From Nymphalis io (taxonomy: Eukaryota; Arthropoda; Insecta; Lepidoptera; Nymphalidae): a stretch of 64,000 bases of DNA. This document shows positions 57,466-64,000 of this stretch, in pieces (positions within the stretch are counted from its first letter, which is position 1; each line of letters opens with the position of its first letter). The notes beneath the pieces were generated by a model that was not told the DNA's origin, did not search any database, and was given only the letters and a program-made list of their open reading frames with translations. The stretch lies in contig NC_065888.1 in assembly GCF_905147045.1 (NCBI RefSeq), forward strand, positions 129,001-193,000, written 5' to 3'. The position numbers were made by a program, and so were the translations under genes.

Positions 57466-57762
57466 AGTCTATTGGCTAGCTAACAAAACTACTGATCTTG
57501 GGGATAGGGGATCGAAACCCAGGTGTGGTTGTGAGTTTATTTTTTAATTTGGTTCATTATGTCAAATAATTCTCAGTAACTCGGAATTAATTCCTAGGAT
57601 ATCAAATAAGGCCGCTGATCATGCGCCTGGTCTATATGAGTGAGAGAATAGCTTCTAGCTTTATGTTAGTGCGCTTACTTGTGCAGTATTATATCTGCGC
57701 AGATGGCTAATCTTTGAGTTGATCCGCTTTGACCAGAATTCGGTCAAATTATCATTATGAGT
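57466..57762 (+). repeat. SINE S3, diverged copy
   Basis: GATCGAAACCCAGGTGTGG (B-box region), AATAATTCTCAGTAACTCGG, GCGCTTACTTGTGCAGTATT, ATATCTGCGCAGATGGCTAA and GAATTCGGTCAAATTATCAT are collinear with the S3 body and tail. The head is eroded. Confidence 0.6.
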
Positions 57763-58214
57763 TGTCTATGTCACAAAAATCGTAACATTTTTCTTCAGAG
57801 AAGCCGGGTTCAAACGGAATTAAATAATAAATGAAAAAATAACAAAATAAATAAGGTTTTCTATTTCATTTATATATATACACTTACTTCAGCTTCGTCT
57901 AGATTAGAATATAATTTAGTTTTCAATGTAAAGAAAAAATGTTTTTCAAGAAGTCATATTTAAGCATACAAACTTTTTATAAAGTACATATATCGTAAAA
58001 TATCAACGTTAGCACTGATTAAGTCAATAACAACCGTCTTTTAATAAGCGACCTTCAGTTATGTAATAATTTAAAGTTGTAAAATTTTCTAAAGATTAAT
58101 TTGTAGCTCGGCTGAACCTGCGTGCGACTCGACGGATCACTTGGCGAGACAGTTTGACGTGACGCTACCAAATATATTATCTCCTGGGTTTGAGTTTCTT
58201 GTGAAACAAAATTA
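57763..58214. other. interval without recognised feature
   Basis: Nothing identified. Confidence 0.45.
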
Positions 58215-58375
58215 ATTTCAAGTCAATTCAATTTAATTCCATTTATTTGCTTTAAACATAATATACATGTTCAGTCACTATATTTATGACATGCAAATAT
58301 TTTAACTTAAATAAACTATTGAGTTAAATATTCAAAGGATCAATTATAATATTTAAGTACAATACATTACAAGTG
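58215..58375 (-). repeat. dispersed repeat U (minus strand)
   Basis: The reverse complement carries TTTAAGTTAAAATATTTGCA, TGTCATAAATATAGTGACTG and ACATGTATATTATGTTTAAA, ending AAATGGAATTAAATTGAATT. It matches 18460-18600 closely. Confidence 0.65.
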
Positions 58376-58626
58376 CGTTGTGGAAAACGATTTCGTTATT
58401 TTCATCTGTTTATTTTATTAAATTTTACATCGTAATTGAGGCAGTAACCGGTCCACTGCTACTACTTAGAAGTTTCTTTTAAAGATTAATTTTATTGATA
58501 GTCTTTGCTGCATTGGTTTTCATATGTACCGTATTCAAAATGTTTTTGAGTATCAGCCAGAACCACCCAAATTTGACCCCACGACGTTTAATTATGAATT
58601 ATTTGTTTTATGAATTATTACTTTTA

Positions 58627-58959
58627 TTAATATAATACAACAACAACAACCTGTTAATGTCCCACTGCTGGGCTAAGGCCCCTTTCCCTTTTTTTTGAGG
58701 AGAAGGTTTTTGAGCTTATTCCACCACGCTGCTCCAATGCGGGTTGGTAGAATACACATGTGGCAGAATTTCAATGAAATTAGACATATGTAGGTTTCCT
58801 CACGATGTTTTCCTTCACCGTCAAGCACGAGATGAATCATAAACACAAATTAAGCACATGAAAATTCAGTGGTGCTTGCCCGGGTTTGAACCCACGATCA
58901 TCGGTTAAGATTCACGCGTTCTTACCACTAGACCATCTCGGCTTTTTTTTAATATAATA
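58627..58959 (-). repeat. SINE S1, full-length with perfect target-site duplication
   Basis: SINE at 58638-58948, flanked by TTAATATAATA (58627-58637 and 58949-58959). On the minus strand it has the tRNA-like head (AGATGGTCTAGTGGTAAGAA; GGGTTCAAACCCGGGCAAGC) and a (GTT)n tail seen here as CAACAACAACAA. The young look fits a recent insertion. Confidence 0.9.
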
Positions 58960-59239
58960 AAATCATTTATTTTGATACAACATCATATTTATTAATAAAT
59001 TCTAGAACTAAAACTAAAATAAAAACAAACTAAAATAAAATAAATTAGTTCCATTACAATTACTCAGTATAAAGTAGTCGAGACGAATGTATGTGACGTA
59101 TTAAAAGTTTACAAATTATGAAAGAAAAATTCACGTCGTAAGCGAGGCACTTCCAACAAAAAATAAGACTGAGTAAGAAGATACATTTGAATGAAATAAA
59201 CTTTTAACTTTTGAATCTCAAATTCACTCCACAAATACG

Positions 59240-59720
59240 CTTATCTCGTAAGTAAATAAAACCTGTCACGGCTATTCACACGGCGACTATCGCAGCGCCG
59301 ACGGCCGCATTGAAACTGAAACGTGCCAGAGAATATTCTTAAAAGTAGCATTTGCATAAGTCATTCGACTGCGAGGCGTAATGCAGAAATATTCAAGAGC
59401 AAGTGCACTCATGGCCGAGCCCGAGACGATTCTTCCGATCTCGAAAAATATGAAACTAATTTTATTTTAGCCGCCGTTTTTGTTCGGATGTAACAAGCGA
59501 AACGCCTAAATATTTAGAACGGGGGATCGTTAGCGCGGTGCTACGGTTGTCAATTATCACGGTCGAATGCGAGTAGCCATCGAGTCACGTCTGGCCAATT
59601 TCCTGGGGCTGGCGGTGCTACTCGTTAAAAACTCGCCGCGAGAAACACACGTTCAATGAAGTGTGCCGTATTCTCTCACTTCGTGGGGTAATTGATGTCG
59701 ATGGAGAGCGTCGGAGACGG
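59240..59720. promoter_or_regulatory. CpG-rich unique segment, candidate regulatory element
   Basis: Markedly less AT-rich than its surroundings. It contains an octamer-like ATTTGCAT (about 59350), GTCAATTATCACGG, and GGGTAATTGATG. No ORF or known repeat. A candidate enhancer or promoter; no initiator is obvious. Confidence 0.3.
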
Positions 59721-60029
59721 AGATAATTAAGATCTAATACATGTTATATATCAACATTTTATATTTTAGTTGTTCTCAAACGTATCTTAATCAATAAAAT
59801 TTCAGTTTGCTTTATTAATAAATATGTGATGATCTTACAGAGCTGACGATCATGTTTACCACATATGTAAGCCCATAAGCCTCCCCCACTAAACCAGAGA
59901 CAATCCATCCACATTCTACACAAACAGAAGGCGTTCTCACATTTGCCACGACGCGATATCGGCCCGTAACAAATTGCGTCAATTGCTAGCTGACATCCGT
60001 AACACACAGACAAAGTAAATTTTAAGGGC
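59721..60029. other. interval without recognised feature
   Basis: Nothing identified beyond a short minus-strand ORF (59759-60031), unrecognised. Confidence 0.4.
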
Positions 60030-60039
60030 AAACCTGTAA

Positions 60040-60610
60040 TATTTTCATCCGTGTAGTGACGGAGAAAGAATACATTTCACTGCCCCTCTCTTTCCCATGG
60101 GTGTCGTAAGAGGCGGCTAAGGGATATCTGAGCGCCCATCTGCTCATCTGGTGGTAGGATGTTAAACATGCGCCTGGCTTGTTACCACCACACGCATGGT
60201 GAAAAACTCGTGAAGTGGCTTGCAGCCGCGTTTCGAGGTCAGCCAGCGTACAGCTAGTGCCCGAGCGAGTATTGCCACGATGGGTGTTGGTCCAATGGAG
60301 ACGGCTGTTGAACCAATGCTGGGGGAAACTGTATTGACCTGCCGGACAGGGAGACCCGAAGAAACGGCTGTTCCGCTGGCCGCCCGTGGCATAGTACAGG
60401 GGCCCGAGCGTGCCTAACCAGCAGTCGGGTGGCAGATGTTGCTCACGAGGCTGCCCCACCAGGCCACGCATAATCTCGGGGTGGACCGTCGTGCCGGTTG
60501 GTGACCGGAAGGTGGAGTCCCGGCGGCCACTTCCGGGGGGGTTCGGGGGCCCTTCCGTCCGGCGGGTCAGTGTATTTGTCCTTTTGGCAACATTAGCATA
60601 ATCTATACAA
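60040..60610 (+). other. probable LINE copy C 5' UTR
   Basis: GC-rich, abruptly distinct from the AT-rich left flank and directly followed by the endonuclease frame. It contains ACTGCCCCTCTCTTTCCCAT and GGTGTCGTAAGAGGCGGCTA, words I associate with lepidopteran LINE leaders. A 201-codon minus-strand open frame overlaps it but looks like a by-product of GC-rich composition. It may hold the internal promoter that LINEs use. Confidence 0.5.
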
Positions 60611-60695
60611 ACGAAACGGGGAAACACGCCTCCACATTTTGCCCATCCCTATCGTGGCAATACGTCGCTCGTCTCTTTTCCATTTTTTTTTCCAA

Positions 60696-61652
60696 ATGGT
60701 AGCGCAACAAAACAAAAATAACGGTCGTGCAGCGGTGCACACCCCCACCATACCCTCGCTTTTTGAGGTCGAGTTCTCTAACATCCGTGGACTCCACGCT
60801 AAACTCAACGCTGTCCACCACCATCTCGAGACAGCACGGCCAGTAATGTTGTTTCTCATGGAGACACAAATACTCCGTCCTGCCGATACCAGCTACCTTA
60901 ATTATCCCGGCTACACGCTTGAAGAATCTTTCAAAGCGAAAGCCGGAGTATGCTTGTTCGTCAGGGCGGATGTTTGCTGCCACCGACTGCGCTGCTTGGA
61001 GGACCCCTCCTTCTCCATGTTGGTGATACGTGTGGACCCGGTTCGTCAGAGTCGAGTCTACGTGTGCCTCTACAGATCCCACAATGGTGACTTGAAGACA
61101 AGCCGATTATTTAACCATCTTAGTCGGGTGGCAGATGTTGCGCAAGAGCAGTTTCCTAACGCGGAATTGGTGTTTTTGGGGGATTTTAATGCTCACCACG
61201 AATCATCTTTGAAATCCCTCAAAACTGACCATGCTGGAAGGACTGCTCATGCTTTTGCTCTCACACATGACTTGACTCAACTGGTCGATCAGCCCACCAG
61301 GATCCTGGGATCCAGTAGAGAAGGTCCAGTAGAGAAGGTGCTTGCCCATCAATGTCCAGACATTCTGCTGACTTCTCACCCGGTGGAATATCAGGTTGTG
61401 GTTCAGGCTCCTCTTGGCTCTTCGGATCACAGCCTTATATCTACCAGAGTGCCACAGGCCAAGCTGCCGCCACTAGCGGTATGCAAACGTCGCGTTTGGC
61501 ACTATAAGTCGGCAGATTGGGACGATATGTGCGATTACTATGTTTCGGTCCCTTGGAAGGAACTTTGCTTCAGTGGGAATGACCCGCCAGCTAGTGCCGT
61601 TGCTGTTCCTGACGAGATCATGTTGGGAATGGAGTATTCCATACATTCCTAG
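60696..61652 (+). pseudogene. LINE copy C endonuclease and linker
   Basis: Frame open from before 60696 to 61650. Endonuclease motifs: FSNIRGLHAKL, MLFLMETQIL (the TE of copy B is ME), ELVFLGDFNAHHESS and SSDHSLIST. The conserved SLLDLLLTS segment is replaced by the micro-inverted, partly duplicated stretch (LGSSREGPVEKVLAHQCPD), which removes a conserved Asp although the frame stays open. The linker matches copies A and B (KRRVWHYKSADWD) and then stops at CATTCCTAG. Confidence 0.8.
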
Positions 61653-63056
61653 CTCAGATCTCGTCAGTAGGGGTACGCGTAACCGTTGGTTCACTCGTGA
61701 ATGTACCGATGCTGTATCATCTAAGCAGGCGGCATATCGCAAGTGGATCAACGGCTCCATTAGCGGGGCATCTAATGTTGACTCACTGAAAGCAAACTAC
61801 AATAAAAATTCCAAGTCCTGTAGTCTTCTAGCGTACGTAACACACCTCTGATCTCTCTCTCATCGACAAGCATGGAGAATCGTTAGCTGTCAGCCTCGAT
61901 ATCTCCAAGGCTTTCGACAGGGTCTGGTACAGAAGTCTTCTCTCTAAGCTGCCGGCATATGGTCCGCCTGCTCATCTATGCACCTGGATTGCCAGCTTCC
62001 TACACAAGCGTAGCCTTCGTGTTTTAGTTGATGGTTGCGCTTGACAATTCTATGTAGTGAATGCTGGGGTCCCCCAGGGATCTGTGCTATCTCCCACACT
62101 CTTTCTTTTGCATATCAATGATATGCTCTCTCTTGGGAACATACATTGCTATGCAGACGATAGTACAGTGCGCGGTGGATGCCACGGACGCGCAGTGGCT
62201 GGGCGGGCGGAAATTGAGTAGAGGCGGAAGGATCTTGTCATTGACCTCGATAGGACATTAGAGCTCATCGCCAAATGGGGCTCTGATAATCTTGTTGAGT
62301 TTAATGCCAAGAAAACACAGGTATGCGCTCTCACAGCGAAAAAGTTAGCATTTTAACCTCTTCCCTCCCTCTGTGGTACTCCGCTGGTGATGCAAAGCAA
62401 AATCGCCATGCTGGGGATTGACGTTCGCTGCGACCTTAGTCCAAGTGATTTCATCGAGGCTGTTATAAAAACAGCTTCACGGAAACTCGGAGTTCTGAAC
62501 AAGGTGCGGCGTTTTTTCACGCCACAACAGCTGTGCCTGCTGTACAAAACACAGGTACGGTCTTGCGTGGAATATTGCTCGCACCTTTGGGATGGCTCCG
62601 CTAAGTACCTACTGGAGGCCTTGGACCGGTTGCAGCGACGTGCCGTACGCATTATTGGCGACGTAAAGGTCACAAACATCCTTGAACCTTTACAATTGCG
62701 TCGTGAGATAGCAGCACTGAGCGCTTTCTATCGACTGTATCACGGCGAGTGCTCTGAGGAATTATTCTCTCTAATTCCTGCTTCCACCTTCCTTCTTAAG
62801 TCCACGCGAATTTGGCAACTCCTTTCTTTGTCGCACTTCCAAAAAATGGAATTCCTTACCAGCTCACGTGTTCCCCTCCTCTTACAACCCGGGTTTCTTC
62901 AAACGAGGCCTGAAGAGGCATCTTGCGGGCCGGCAAGGCGAAGGCGGCTAGTGCAGAACGTTTTTCCCGTCTGTACTGGCCGTCGTCGCATTTGGACTCT
63001 ACTACACTTACCATCAGGTGGAGTAGAGTCATTTGCCCACCCGGCGAATATAAAAA
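61653..63056 (+). pseudogene. LINE copy C reverse transcriptase, deleted and frameshifted
   Basis: RT sequence up to NYNKNSKSC (about 61816) joins directly to LLAYVTHL, losing the ~660 bp present at 45561-46222 in copy B (RT motifs before motif A). Motif A DISKAFDRVWY, intact motif B NAGVPQGSVLSP (about 62061) and motif C CYADDST remain, with a TGA at 62042-62044 between A and B. The C-terminal RLQRRAVRIIGDVKVTNI is intact, but the shared 56-bp deletion then shifts the frame to IWQLLSLSHFQ. Confidence 0.85.
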
Positions 63057-63060
63057 AATA

Positions 63061-63479
63061 AATAAAAAATTAAATATACGTAAGATAGCTTACGGTTAAC
63101 ATTTATTATCTAAATGATAATAACAAAGAACAGTTTTATGATCTAAAGTTGAAACATAACTAAATAATAGGATCATGAAAATGCAAACGTAAAAATACGG
63201 CTCGGCCATTTTTAAATTCATGCCTGTTGTGCTCGTAACTAGCACACTAGCAGAAATATGTTTCGTTTGTTACGCTCGCAGGACAAACATGTAATTACAT
63301 ACAATGTTTTGTTGCCAAATTTAAATATGCAGGACGTTAAAAATGTAATGTGTAATCAGAATTTTTGTCACTGGGGTGCAATAATTCCTTTCCATAACTT
63401 TTTCTCCTAAAATAAAGCGTTTATTTTCCAACCTACAAGCAGATTACGAATTTGCAAGCCCAAGCACATCAATATTACA
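63061..63479. other. AT-rich interval, nothing recognised
   Basis: Nothing identified. Confidence 0.45.
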
Positions 63480-63950
63480 TAATTCGTTACAAATGGACGC
63501 CCGTGGCGGCATCATAAAACGTTTGCGAAATGGCCGAAGGTACTATCTTATGGGCCCGCTTTATTGAACGTGAATATCACCGTTGTTGGAAATTTTCGAC
63601 CAACATTGGCCACCAATGCCAATGTCAATAACGTCCAGGCATTTGTCGTTTTAATTATGTAGGGGGAATTTATCCGGTTTTGTTATTTCCCCGCGGACGA
63701 GGCGTCGGCGTCGCGTTACGAGCGCGACGGGATTGATGTGTGCGATGCCGATGTTTGCGTCGAATCAAACGCGGGTAGGCAACGGTCTAAACAATCACTG
63801 GATCGTTTGCGTCTGAAAAATATAACAGATTTATCGTTTTGCATTTGTGTCCGCGGACGCGTGGATGGGAACTGTCAGATGTGAATTAAAACGGCGTCCA
63901 CGGTTCTATCAACGTCATTTTAATGGGGCGATTCATTTTTGATACATTTT
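63480..63950. promoter_or_regulatory. CpG-rich unique segment at window end, candidate regulatory element
   Basis: Several CpG-rich blocks (63680-63790, 63840-63910) are interleaved with homeodomain-like words: TTTTAATTATG (63649), CATAAAAC (63513) and CATTTTAATGG (63915). CCGCGGACG occurs twice (about 63691 and 63851). No ORF and no repeat identity. This pattern is common in developmental enhancers but is not proof. Confidence 0.3.
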
Positions 63951-64000
63951 CTTGTGTGCTATTTTAATCGTGTTGAAATGTTGCATGGCAAGTACCAGTA

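Larger units (their letters stand above)
60030..63060 (+). mobile_element. Jockey-like LINE copy C, with 5' UTR, internally deleted
   Basis: The only copy with sequence upstream of the endonuclease: a GC-rich, ORF-poor 60040-60610 that begins near GTGTAGTGACGGAGAAAGAA and is probably the element's 5' UTR. The endonuclease frame follows from about 60696. Compared with copy B it has a micro-inversion at 61309-61355, a ~660-bp deletion at 61821 and scattered changes. The 3' end has the stem-loop (62995-63030, one C lost) and an A-rich tail. The 5' limit is approximate. Confidence 0.8.

Noticed and set aside
60022..60627. 201-codon minus-strand open frame
   Set aside because: It is antisense to the GC-rich 5' UTR of LINE C, has low-complexity, stop-poor composition and shows no domain; most likely a by-product of base composition.

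Overview
The window looks like AT-rich nuclear DNA from an insect, most likely a moth or butterfly (Lepidoptera). The evidence is the mix of repeats: three tRNA-headed SINE families, RTE, R1-like, CR1-like and Jockey-like LINE pieces, a mariner relic, and a Ty3/gypsy element primed by tRNA-Trp. No operons, bacterial promoters, rRNA genes, functional tRNA genes or CRISPR arrays were seen. No complete host protein-coding gene can be supported, so this is probably intergenic or deep-intronic sequence. The family-level assignment within Lepidoptera is recall, not shown here.

Layout. 0-5 kb: a mariner transposase relic (235-615), the C-terminus of an R1-like LINE (1125-1412) and small repeat fragments. 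5-9.6 kb: mostly unique, with a candidate transcript 5' end carrying good splice sites (5190-5605) and a GC-rich island (9430-9620). 10-14.5 kb: a Ty3/gypsy (CsRn1-like) leader plus gag without pol, a CR1-like LINE 3' end, a tRNA-derived SINE (12828-13085) and a nested SINE/repeat/LINE-tail stack (13947-14510). 15-26.6 kb: unique AT-rich DNA with SINE and dispersed-repeat fragments and a hairpin-rich GC island (16305-16440). 27.0-28.35 kb: a young 5'-truncated RTE insertion with a perfect 14-bp target-site duplication. 28.5-36.8 kb: mostly unique, with a full SINE (35430-35737). 36.8-47.5 kb: a LINE-dense block with copy A (+), LINE D (-), a SINE (-), an old RTE copy (+) and copy B (+). 47.5-60 kb: unique DNA with three full SINEs, a long (TA)n tract and a recent 218-bp tandem duplication. 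60.0-63.06 kb: LINE copy C with its probable 5' UTR. 63.5-64 kb: GC-rich, unique, possibly regulatory DNA.

How the pieces relate. Copies A, B and C are one LINE family, all inactivated. A and B are identical, apart from one 5-bp indel, over about 365 bp inside otherwise 4-7% divergent flanks, and share two changes in the conserved RT motif GVPQG. A and C share a 56-bp frameshifting deletion at the 3' end. This mosaic points to gene conversion or template switching among copies. All copies end in a long 3' stem-loop, and an unrelated non-coding repeat family ends in the same inner stem-loop, which suggests a LINE/SINE-type partnership. Several unique GC-rich stretches, including a tandem pair of TGACGTCACGTG sites at 26755-26781, are the best candidates for host regulatory function.
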